From JAEINY01 sp942490535 (GTDB taxonomy: Bacteria; Bacteroidota; Bacteroidia; Bacteroidales; Marinilabiliaceae): a stretch of 64,000 nt of DNA. Positions 36,301 to 44,077 of the stretch are shown piece after piece. The stretch lies in NCBI GenBank assembly GCA_942490535.1, contig CALNXQ010000003.1, forward strand, positions 248,001 to 312,000, given 5' to 3'. The notes below the pieces were generated by a model. The model saw only the letters and a program-made list of their open reading frames with translations. It searched no databases and was not told the origin of the DNA. A program made the position numbers and the translations under genes. Numbering within the stretch: the stretch's first letter is position 1; the number at the start of each line of letters is the position of its first letter.

Positions 36301-37415
36301 CCCTCGGCATCCTGCAACGTAGAGATAATGGCATTGTCACTGATGGTTGTAGGATCCTCCTCCGAATGGACATAGTAATAAAACCGGTTGCGGTCCATGT
36401 TTAAAACGCGAATCCCTTTCCCAATGGTACAAATCCAGTACAACCCATTACTATCAATATACACACGATAGATAGCACGCGTATCCAGATCATCAAAAGC
36501 ATCATGTTCCTCATCCGGTAATATTTCGCGCCGTTGCTTTGGATCGATGATCACCACACCGCCTCCATCCACAGAAGCTAAAATATTACCCATTTTATCT
36601 AACGACAAAGACATAATGATATTCATGGTATCGTCTTCGCGATCGGGATGAAGGTGCACCTTTTCATACACTTTCATTTCTTTATCAAAACGATACATCC
36701 CCATATTAGCAGTGGCGATCCAGATACTGCCATTACCGTCATCCAGTAAATCATTGATCTGCATAGTGGGATAATCATAATTAATAAAGAATGGCTCGCG
36801 TGAATTAAAGAAACTCAAGCCATTTCCATACGTACCTACCCAAATTCCACCTTCATACCCTTCAGTCAAAGCTGATATCTGATTGATATTATCCGCTTTA
36901 TTATTGGTTTGTGCATAACAGGAAAAGCCTTGTACATTTTCATGATACAAATGGAGACCTCCCCCCATAGTCCCAATCCAGAGGTTTCCCCGACTATCTG
37001 ATAACAAAGCACCGATTTGATTATTGGTGAGAGAAGCTGGCTCATCCTGATTGACCACAAACGAATTAAACAATTCAGAATCGGCATCAAAGCGACTGAG
37101 TCCCATTTTTGTACCCACCCAAATATCCCCGTTTTTATCTTCCAGAAGAGCGGTAACAAAATTACTGGACAAGGAGTGACGATTGTTTATCTCACTATAA
37201 TAATTTTCAAACTCATACCCATTGTAGCGATTAAGACCATAATAGGTACCAAACCACATGAATCCCTTACTATCCTGTAAAATAGTGCTGACTGAATTAT
37301 TGGACATACCATCCTCAACCGCCAATTCACTGTAGCGAAATGTTATTTTTTGACTAAATACCGTAGTCGTCAGCAATAAAAGTAAAACTAAGAACAGATT
37401 GTTTTTAAGCTCCAT
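33324..37415 (-). CDS. Hybrid two-component system sensor-regulator (HTCS)
   Basis: This 1363-residue protein joins sensing and transcription control in one chain. A signal peptide (LFLVLLLLLTTTVFS) leads into two seven-bladed beta-propellers made of Reg_prop repeats (G-x-x-W-x-G-T-x-x-G-L) to about residue 690. A Y_Y_Y domain (about 710-785) and a TM helix (about 792-812, YFIVLAVIIYAYIRY) follow. The HisKA box NISHEFRTPL has H near 844, then an ATPase (DDGPGIP, GTGIGLALTKSL), a receiver with phospho-acceptor in VITDVMMPKKDG near 1158, and a C-terminal AraC-type helix-turn-helix. Adjacency and orientation make it the probable activator of the SusC/SusD pairs. Its ligand is unknown. Confidence 0.95.
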   Translation of the reverse strand: MELKNNLFLVLLLLLTTTVFSQKITFRYSELAVEDGMSNNSVSTILQDSKGFMWFGTYYGLNRYNGYEFENYYSEINNRHSLSSNFVTALLEDKNGDIWVGTKMGLSRFDADSELFNSFVVNQDEPASLTNNQIGALLSDSRGNLWIGTMGGGLHLYHENVQGFSCYAQTNNKADNINQISALTEGYEGGIWVGTYGNGLSFFNSREPFFINYDYPTMQINDLLDDGNGSIWIATANMGMYRFDKEMKVYEKVHLHPDREDDTMNIIMSLSLDKMGNILASVDGGGVVIIDPKQRREILPDEEHDAFDDLDTRAIYRVYIDSNGLYWICTIGKGIRVLNMDRNRFYYYVHSEEDPTTISDNAIISTLQDAEGRIWVGTDGGGINLFDPEKGEFKSFGRIGGQSNKVIKRIFEDDQEQLWLGTYGGGLVGFDPVRGRFEAHNPVGYINDEQQQLSVWSIVQQENGKLWVGSLGNGLYQFDTRAKTFTPLVDLFPDLADLMNGYILSLHVDSNNNLWIGTSNGAYVWFAGTDRFARYFYDEFNNSGVGSNAILCIFEDDEKHMWFGSNGGGLRMLIPDSGEIIQLTQKEGLAQDQVYSVIQDYSGHLWFATHGGISKYDFETGRFQNYDGRDGLSGSAFSSILLSDKGQMFVGGVKGLNVFNPSVIKINSNIPRVILSGLNINNLPVHADMEQSPLTHNITETDEIVLRYDQNNIGLEFVAINYFISEKNSYSYILENSSENWSQPVSSRSVKYNNLKPGTYVFKVKAANNDGYWSKERELKIRIKAPWWRTWYAFASYFIVLAVIIYAYIRYSLMWMDLRRKLEFEVMERDKIKELNQMRLQFFTNISHEFRTPLTLILGPLDSLKKNLLLDGDNKTLFDVVHKNANILLRLINQLLDFRKVQTGSMELDVKGADIVAFSEKCALGFKYMSHEKGITFTIRKDIETLVTQFDEGVLEKVIYNLLANAFKYGYANGNVEFVLSQTDCETRGVTKNCFLLQVIDDGPGIPSDNPQDVFIRYKQFKHVTSAHQPGTGIGLALTKSLVELHGGKITVDSERGKGSTFCVYLPIEDVATSSKGVKHSMAEDVAESSFLHSEISLDRVKPNLPIKKKYKLLVVDDNEEVVTYLESLLGSSYFIEKAYDGEQALDLALRRSFDLVITDVMMPKKDGIELCHDLKNNIQTSHIPVIILSARSSVESRIEGIKTGADAYVPKPFNPELLEAYIENLLLSREKLKEIFVGNSVVLPSDITSTSVDEKFVGKAMDVVKANMADETFSVEDLGQELNMSRSNLHRKIKALTGKSTTEFIRTIRLKEAASILITTDDQISEIAYKVGFNSSSYFIKSFKKEFNMSPGQYKQLQQKWQ

Positions 37416-37605
37416 GCCTGCATTGGTTATTCAGGTTTGAAGATATAAAAAAAAACGGAGTGAAAGCATTTAGGAAACACGTCATATATAATATAATGTA
37501 TCTATTAACGCAGTGTGGTAACACCCATGTTTGAGCTTCACCATTATACAAAAATAGTACGCTATGACCTTCGATGGAAATACTCGTTACGTTTCATTGT
37601 ACTTT

Positions 37606-38247
37606 TCATTCTCGTTTTGACTTGTTCATGTCTTCCCTTATCTTTTTCTTTAACTTATTTTTTCGTAATAGAGGTTCCGTAAATTGAAATAAGGCATTTG
37701 TATCGCCATATTGAACAAACTCATTATCAACCCGCACATAGCGACTACTTTTTTTCCGACTTTCCTTTTCATCCCGTTCCAGGCGTGCTCTACCCTCTTC
37801 AGTGATAACATAGCCAGATAAACCAATGTCGGCTAATTCTTTTCTTGTAAAAACTGAAATCGGTGTAGTAACGGGTTTGTCATACACCGTCAATTCATCC
37901 GGCACATTCTCCGCACGGCTATCAATTGAGTCACGAATCACCTGCTTATGAGCTTGAAACTTTGTAAGTTTTTTGACATTGGAAATATAAACATCCATGG
38001 CAGCTTGAGAAATAAACTGGGGAAAAATCACATCCCCCTCACAGAAATCTATTCGATAGTTATTTGATAATTTACAAATTACAGCATATTCATAATTAGG
38101 AACCTTCAAATCATTAAAAAGAACACAATCGTATGCCTCCTTTTGAGAAATTGTATCACCAATGACTCCGTGCATAATAAATAGTTCCTGCCCTCTTATC
38201 CAAAAGCTAACCACTAGAAATAATAGAATCAAGAAGGGTTTATTCAT
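37606..38247 (-). CDS. Small secreted protein of unknown function
   Basis: This 213-residue protein has a clear signal peptide (MNKPFLILLFLVVSFWIRGQ) and then ELFIMHGVIGDTISQKEAYD. The middle shows FISQAAMDVYISNVKKLTKF. The C-terminal third is very basic and polar (RARLERDEKESRKKSSRYVR and LRKNKLKKKIREDMNKSKRE). I recognise no family. It is transcribed away from the hybrid sensor gene side, 60 bp from the polyphosphate kinase stop on the same strand, so it could be a downstream cistron of ppk. Confidence 0.65.
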   Translation of the reverse strand: MNKPFLILLFLVVSFWIRGQELFIMHGVIGDTISQKEAYDCVLFNDLKVPNYEYAVICKLSNNYRIDFCEGDVIFPQFISQAAMDVYISNVKKLTKFQAHKQVIRDSIDSRAENVPDELTVYDKPVTTPISVFTRKELADIGLSGYVITEEGRARLERDEKESRKKSSRYVRVDNEFVQYGDTNALFQFTEPLLRKNKLKKKIREDMNKSKRE

Positions 38248-38307
38248 GCTTAATAATGCTTTATATACTCACCAAATATATACACATAACAGAACTCTAG
38301 CAATGAA

Positions 38308-40341
38308 TCAAGATTTTTTTAAATAATCATAAAATGCGCGCTGAGCCCTGATCTTCCGACCGCCTGATTTCTTTAACTTATTAGACAAGTCATTATACAG
38401 TAACCTGGCAGAACGATTGTCTTTCCATTGGATATCGAACATTTTTAATAACTCGCCTTTCAATGCTTCATCATATACCGGACAGGCCACTTCAACCCGT
38501 CGATCCAGGTTACGCCCCATTAAATCGGCAGATGAAAGCCATATTTTAGGCCGCCCTTGATTACCAAAGATAAAAATTCGCGAGTGCTCTAAAAAACGAT
38601 CGATTAGACCGATGGCCGGAATCGGCTCGCAATCCGGATGAAAATCAGGTAGCATTGAAAACATCCCCCGCACATTTAGGCGTACATCCACCCCACTGGA
38701 TTTTGCTTTATAGAGGTATTGAATCATTCGCAAATCCACCAGATTATTAAGCTTCAAGTAAATAAATGCCTTTTCCCCTGCCTTTGCATTTTTAATTTCC
38801 TGATTGATTAACCGAACGAGCTTATTTCTCAGGTAAAAGGGTGCTACCAGCAGGTGTTTAAACCGGGGAATCCGGAAATTCTTTTCGAAAAAGAGAAAAA
38901 TATTTCCGATCTCTTTCACAATTTCAGCATTGCTGGTGAACAACAAATGATCACTAAAAACAGTGGCCGTCTCTTCATTAAAGTTGCCGGTACCTACCGC
39001 CGCATAGGAAACTACCTGCCGTTTTTCCCGCCGACTGATATAAACCAATTTACTGTGTACTTTTAAGCCGCGAACGCCATACATCACCTTTACCCCTTCA
39101 TCTTTCAAGCGATTGGCCCATTTGATATTAGCTTTCTCATCGAAACGGGCCTGCAACTCCAATACGGCAGTGACTTTTTTGCCATTACGGGCCGCATTAA
39201 TCAGTGCGTTAATGACATTGGAATACTTGGCCACCCGATAAATCGTTATTTTAATTTCACTAACAAAGGGATCAATGGAAGCTTCCCTTAAAATATCTAT
39301 AAAATGCCCAAAAGGATGATACGGAAAATGAAATAAAATATCCCGCTCTTTTAGTTCCTGAATAAAGGGAATTGACTTTTGTATATGCGGATGCCGAATG
39401 GGTTCAAAATCTTTATATACCAGATGATCCCCACCTATTTTTGGAAATCCCACAAAATCTTTAAAATTATGATAACGTCCGCCACGGATAACCACATCAT
39501 CCTTGGAAAATTTTAATTTGCGCAACAACAAGCTCAACAGTTCGTCGGGCATTTCTTTGTCGTGTACAAATCGCACCGGATGTGCTTCTTTCCGCTTTTC
39601 CAGGCTCATGGCAATTTTCTTAACGTAGTTCTCAGAGACTTCGTCATCAATCTCTAATTCGGCATCGCGAGTTAACTTTATGGTATATGCCCCAATTTCA
39701 TCATAATCATACATGTAAAAAATATCCTGCAACTCATATCGAATCACATCATCCAGAATAATAATGTATTGCCGATGATTGTTTTTGGGCAATAATATGA
39801 ATCGATTAATGGCTTCTGTAGGCACTTCAATCAATGCGGCTACAATTTTCCGATGGTTTTTCTTTTTTAAATGAACGGCCAAATAAATCGCCTCGTCCTT
39901 TAAATCGGGCAAACCACGCTCCTCCGAAATAATGACCGGCATTAACAAAGGGCGTACTTTTTTCTCAAAGTAGGCCCTGACAAAAGTACCTTGTTCGGTA
40001 TTCAATTGTAATTCATTGATAAGAAAGATGTCCTCCTTTTCAAGATCTTTCAGAATCTTTTCATAAATGGTATAAAAGTAACGCGATTGACGAATGACTA
40101 TTTTGTGGATGAGTTGCAAAATCTCGGACGGTTTACCACCATACAATTCAGTATCTTTTCCCAGTAATGCCAATCGTTTTAAGATAGCCACCCGCACTCT
40201 GAAAAACTCATCCAGGTTGTTACTATAAATACCTAAAAACTTAATGCGCTCAATTAAGGGCACTTCTTTTCGTTCAGCTTCCTGCAGAAGCCGTTCATTA
40301 AAAGACAACCAGCTTATTTCCTTGGCCCGATAGTTTTTCAT
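38308..40341 (-). CDS. ppk: Polyphosphate kinase 1
   Basis: This 677-residue enzyme reversibly moves the gamma phosphate of ATP onto a growing polyphosphate chain. The start at ATG 40341 yields the normal opening KEISWLSFNERLLQEAERKEVPLIERIKFLGIYSNNLDEFFRVRV. A frame open to 40389 adds 16 residues not seen in the family. The two catalytic histidines are H429 in KVHSKLVYISR and H586 in LEHSRIFIFGN, both in phospholipase-D-like halves. Other family motifs are FPYHPFGHFIDILREASIDPFV and WLSSADLMGRNLDRRVEVACPV. It is peripheral at the inner membrane or cytoplasmic. No exopolyphosphatase lies next to it. Confidence 0.95.
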   Translation of the reverse strand: MKNYRAKEISWLSFNERLLQEAERKEVPLIERIKFLGIYSNNLDEFFRVRVAILKRLALLGKDTELYGGKPSEILQLIHKIVIRQSRYFYTIYEKILKDLEKEDIFLINELQLNTEQGTFVRAYFEKKVRPLLMPVIISEERGLPDLKDEAIYLAVHLKKKNHRKIVAALIEVPTEAINRFILLPKNNHRQYIIILDDVIRYELQDIFYMYDYDEIGAYTIKLTRDAELEIDDEVSENYVKKIAMSLEKRKEAHPVRFVHDKEMPDELLSLLLRKLKFSKDDVVIRGGRYHNFKDFVGFPKIGGDHLVYKDFEPIRHPHIQKSIPFIQELKERDILFHFPYHPFGHFIDILREASIDPFVSEIKITIYRVAKYSNVINALINAARNGKKVTAVLELQARFDEKANIKWANRLKDEGVKVMYGVRGLKVHSKLVYISRREKRQVVSYAAVGTGNFNEETATVFSDHLLFTSNAEIVKEIGNIFLFFEKNFRIPRFKHLLVAPFYLRNKLVRLINQEIKNAKAGEKAFIYLKLNNLVDLRMIQYLYKAKSSGVDVRLNVRGMFSMLPDFHPDCEPIPAIGLIDRFLEHSRIFIFGNQGRPKIWLSSADLMGRNLDRRVEVACPVYDEALKGELLKMFDIQWKDNRSARLLYNDLSNKLKKSGGRKIRAQRAFYDYLKKS

Positions 40342-40564
40342 GTGAGGAATATCCAATGAGTAGTTGAATTTAAAACAAATGATATTCAACTCCTGTTTAA
40401 AACAAGCAAACTATTTTTAACAGACTTTAATCTCTTTTTTTCCGATTAATCCTTTCGTATTGGTAATTTTTTATCAATTTTGCGCCTGTTTATATTTAAA
40501 CTAAATAAGCACACTAGACGTTATACCCACGAAACAAACTAAAATAAATACAAAAACAAGTACA

Positions 40565-41245
40565 ATGAGTAAAGCCGTGCCAACAGCAAACAAGATAAAA
40601 ACCGACTTACATGAGATATTAGATATCCGTCATTTAACGGATTCTACATTTGTATTGAGATTTGAACGCAAAGGCCTGGAATTTGAAGCCGGCCAACACA
40701 TTTGCGTGGGACCACCCAATGGTATTCACACCCGGGAATATTCTATATATAGTTCGGAAAACGAAGAATACATTGAAATTCTGGTGAAAGAAGTGGTTAA
40801 CGGATTGGTTTCGCCCAGTTTGAAAAAATTACAAACAGGTGGATTTGTGGTCGTTGAGGAGCCGGTAGGTTATTTCACCATTAATAAAGACCACCCGGCC
40901 AATCAGAAATATGTATTCATTGCCAGTGGAACGGGTATTTCACCTTTCCATAGTTTTGTCACATCACATCCACAACTGGATTATACCCTGCTACATGGTG
41001 TTAAAAAAGCGGATGAAGCGTACGATGCAGATGCCTACGTAAAGGAGAATTATGTGCTGTGTACATCACGCGAAGGCACAGGGGATTTCTACGGCCGCGT
41101 CACCGACTACCTGAAGCAAAATAAATTTGGCAAAGACACTCAGTATTACCTCTGCGGAAACTGCAACATGATTCACGATGTGTACGACATTCTGGAGGAA
41201 CAAGGCGTTGAGAGCGATAACATTCATGCGGAAGTTTATTTCTAA
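40565..41245 (+). CDS. FAD/NAD(P)-binding ferredoxin reductase-like oxidoreductase
   Basis: This 226-residue flavoprotein has the FNR fold. The FAD strand REYSIYSSENEEYIEI carries the R-x-Y-S motif after FEAGQHICVGPPNG. The nucleotide domain has FIASGTGISPFHSFV and YYLCGNCNMIHDVYDILEEQGV, ending in an aromatic HAEVYF. It is a single-component reductase without a [2Fe-2S] domain, so it likely passes electrons from NAD(P)H to ferredoxin or flavodoxin. It could serve the electron needs of the two methylthiotransferases just downstream (inference). A -7-like element CAATTTTG lies about 80 bp upstream. Confidence 0.85.
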   Translation: MSKAVPTANKIKTDLHEILDIRHLTDSTFVLRFERKGLEFEAGQHICVGPPNGIHTREYSIYSSENEEYIEILVKEVVNGLVSPSLKKLQTGGFVVVEEPVGYFTINKDHPANQKYVFIASGTGISPFHSFVTSHPQLDYTLLHGVKKADEAYDADAYVKENYVLCTSREGTGDFYGRVTDYLKQNKFGKDTQYYLCGNCNMIHDVYDILEEQGVESDNIHAEVYF

Positions 41246-41324
41246 ACAGCTGCTTAAACATCTTAAATCCTGTTTTACTGAGACTTAAAACTTGACATTT
41301 ACTTTCTCATACTTTTTAACTAAC

Positions 41325-42647
41325 ATGAAATACCATTTAGTGACGTTGGGCTGCCAGATGAATCAATCGGACAGCGAAAGGGTGAAACGCGTGCTGGAGG
41401 GAATGGGGGCCCAATGGACGGATGAAGAAAAAGAGGCCAATATCATTGGCATTCTGGCTTGTTCGGTGCGCCAGAAAGCCATCGACAAAGTTTATAACAA
41501 AATAGCCCAATGGAATAAGCGCAAACAGTCGAGCAATCTCATTACATTTATCAGTGGGTGCGTATTGCCCACTGATCGCGAGAAGTTTTTGAAATTGTTC
41601 GACATTGTATTTGCCATGCGCGAATTGCCTTCCTTTCCACAAATGTTGTCGCAATATGGTGTAACAACCCCATTGAGTCTGGTTCAGGAAAATATCAATC
41701 CCAAAGAGGAAATCAGCTTGTTTTGGCAAGTTAAGCCCAAATACAACAGTTCTTTCGAAGCATTTGTACCCATCCAAAATGGCTGCGATAAATTTTGCTC
41801 CTTTTGTGCCGTGCCTTATACCCGGGGCCGTGAAGTAAGCCGTCCATCAGAAGAAATCATCAACGAAGTGGCTGAACTGGTAGCGAAAGGCTTCAAATCC
41901 ATTACCCTGCTCGGTCAAAACGTTAATTCATACGGCTTGGACAAAAAAGGGAAGGAAATAAACTTTGCCCAGCTTCTGGCAGGCATTGGAGAGATTGGTT
42001 TAAAAAGCCCGCATCCGTTTTGGGTGTATTTCACGTCGCCCCACCCACGCGACATGGGACGGGATGTGCTTGAAGTGATTGCTAAATACAAGTGCCTGGC
42101 CAAACAAATCCATTTACCTCTGCAATCGGGTGATGATAAGGTGCTGATTCGCATGAACCGCAAACACTCTTTGAAAAAATACCGCGAAACCGTGACGGCT
42201 ATCCGGGAACTCATACCCGAGGCCACATTGTTCACAGACATCATCGTGGGTTTCTCCGGCGAAACGGAAGACCAATTCCAAAATACCCGAAAGGCACTGC
42301 GCGAGTTCGGTTATAACATGGCCTATATAGCCATGTATTCCCCACGGCCTGGAGCAGCCTCCCATGCCTGGAGTGACGATATTCCTCAGCCAATTAAAAA
42401 AGAACGTCTGGCCTTATTATCCGAAGATTTAGCGCACACATCAGGTAGCTATAACTCTCAAATGGTAGGAAAATCCTATCGCCTGTTAATACGCGATACG
42501 GATCGAAAAAAAGGCTATTTAAGTGGTCAGACCGAAGGCAAAATAACCGTTCGTTTCGCTTCTGATGATCCCACCTTGATTGGCCAATTCGTGGAGGTAA
42601 AGATTACGTCTGCCAGTAACTTTTCGGTGGAAGGGGAGTTAATTTGA
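41325..42647 (+). CDS. miaB: MiaB-family tRNA methylthiotransferase
   Basis: This 440-residue radical SAM enzyme starts at ATG 41325, giving MKYHLVTLGCQMNQSDSERV. The auxiliary-cluster cysteines are C10, C46 (LACSVRQKA, where most MiaB have TCSIR) and C79 (SGCV). The SAM cluster is C154, C158, C161 in NGCDKFCSFCAVPYTRGRE. The motif LLGQNVNSYG points to MiaB, which adds 2-methylthio to i6A37 of tRNA. A C-terminal TRAM domain is visible from about 375. The somewhat divergent N-terminal domain leaves a small chance of a different substrate. It precedes mtaB by 84 bp on the same strand. Confidence 0.85.
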   Translation: MKYHLVTLGCQMNQSDSERVKRVLEGMGAQWTDEEKEANIIGILACSVRQKAIDKVYNKIAQWNKRKQSSNLITFISGCVLPTDREKFLKLFDIVFAMRELPSFPQMLSQYGVTTPLSLVQENINPKEEISLFWQVKPKYNSSFEAFVPIQNGCDKFCSFCAVPYTRGREVSRPSEEIINEVAELVAKGFKSITLLGQNVNSYGLDKKGKEINFAQLLAGIGEIGLKSPHPFWVYFTSPHPRDMGRDVLEVIAKYKCLAKQIHLPLQSGDDKVLIRMNRKHSLKKYRETVTAIRELIPEATLFTDIIVGFSGETEDQFQNTRKALREFGYNMAYIAMYSPRPGAASHAWSDDIPQPIKKERLALLSEDLAHTSGSYNSQMVGKSYRLLIRDTDRKKGYLSGQTEGKITVRFASDDPTLIGQFVEVKITSASNFSVEGELI

Positions 42648-42731
42648 TGATTTCCTAATTCCTCCCAAAGTACAGGTTAGATGTTTCACGTTTCAGGCAC
42701 TAAGCACTCAATACAAAGCACTATTTACACA

Positions 42732-44027
42732 ATGAACACACCAAAAACAGTAGGTTTTAAAACACTGGGATGCCGGCTGAATCAATACGAGACAGATGCA
42801 CTGGCTTCGAAATTTGCACGCCTGGGATTTAAGGTCGTAGAGGACAGCAAGAATACGGACGTATACATAGTAAATACCTGCACCGTCACCAACCAAAGCG
42901 ACCAGAAATCCAGGTACGTGGTTAACCATGCCTTGAAACACGGACATACCGGCATGCTCATTATTACCGGTTGTATGGCCAATCACCACAAAGAACAATT
43001 GGAAGCCAAATATCCCAATGCCTACGTGGTGGATAACAAAGAAAAAAGTACGATCCCTCAACTGGTACAGGCCCATTTCAATGCAGAAATCATTCCCGCC
43101 CATCAGCAACAAAGTGGTGTATTTGCATACGAACCGGCTTCGGAAACATTTCACACCCGTAGCATGGTGAAGATACAGGATGGATGTGATAATTTTTGCA
43201 CCTTCTGCATTATACCCAAGGTGCGAGGCAGGGCCATTAGCAGGCCGGCAAATGAAGTCCTGAAAAACATTCAACAAGTGGTGGCCTTTGGTTATAAGGA
43301 AGTGGTTATAACGGGCGTCAACATCAGCCGTTACAACCATAATGGCACCACCTTTTCGCAACTCTTAAAGCAGATTGTGGCCTTGCCGGAAGATTTCAGA
43401 CTTCGTATCTCCTCCATAGAACCCGATGGCTTTGACGAAGATTTCTTTGCGTTACTCAAACATCCCAAAGTAGCCCCTCACCTCCATTTGTGCCTGCAAA
43501 GTGGATCGGAAAAGGTATTGCTACAGATGCGCCGCATGTACACCCTGCGCGCCTATGAAAAAATTGTGGAACGCCTACGCCAAATGGATCCCCTCTACAA
43601 CATCACGACGGATGTCATCGTCGGATTTCCAGGCGAGGAAGAGGCCGATTTTCAAGCCTCCCTGCAGGCTGTCCAATCCTTCCAATTTGGCCATGTACAT
43701 ACCTTTAAATATTCCAAACGGGAGGATACACGTGCCGCACGCATGACCAATATACTACCGGAAAAGGAAAAATCACGGCGCAGTGAGCTTTTGCGGCAAA
43801 CTGCTGAAGCGGCAAAACTTGAATACCGCCAGCAGTTGATTGGCCAAACGCAGAAAGTACTCGTCGAAAAAGTAGATGAGGAAGGTATGGCCAGTGGCTA
43901 TGGCGAGTATTATGTGCCAGTGAAGTTCTATGCCCCTCAGGCCAGGAAAAATGAATTCTATGACGTAACCATCGGGTCACTGGATGTAAAAACAACAGAA
44001 GATCCGGTCTTAATTGGAAAAGTTTAA
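42732..44027 (+). CDS. mtaB: MtaB tRNA (t6A37) methylthiotransferase
   Basis: This 431-residue radical SAM enzyme starts at ATG 42732 (MNTPKTVGFKTLGCRLNQYE). Auxiliary cysteines are C14, C50 (VNTCTVTNQSDQKSR) and C81 (TGCMAN). The SAM cluster is C152, C156, C159 in DGCDNFCTFCIIPKVRGRA. The GCRLNQYET, TCTVTNQSD and TGVNISRYN signatures identify the MtaB/YqeV branch, which makes ms2t6A37 from t6A37. A TRAM domain closes the protein. With miaB directly upstream it forms a two-gene tRNA-modification unit for position 37. It is convergent with the lon locus. Confidence 0.92.
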   Translation: MNTPKTVGFKTLGCRLNQYETDALASKFARLGFKVVEDSKNTDVYIVNTCTVTNQSDQKSRYVVNHALKHGHTGMLIITGCMANHHKEQLEAKYPNAYVVDNKEKSTIPQLVQAHFNAEIIPAHQQQSGVFAYEPASETFHTRSMVKIQDGCDNFCTFCIIPKVRGRAISRPANEVLKNIQQVVAFGYKEVVITGVNISRYNHNGTTFSQLLKQIVALPEDFRLRISSIEPDGFDEDFFALLKHPKVAPHLHLCLQSGSEKVLLQMRRMYTLRAYEKIVERLRQMDPLYNITTDVIVGFPGEEEADFQASLQAVQSFQFGHVHTFKYSKREDTRAARMTNILPEKEKSRRSELLRQTAEAAKLEYRQQLIGQTQKVLVEKVDEEGMASGYGEYYVPVKFYAPQARKNEFYDVTIGSLDVKTTEDPVLIGKV

Positions 44028-44077
44028 CCCGGAGGTCTTCTACTCCAGGTTATTTCCTGTGATTATGATGGCCGTTT

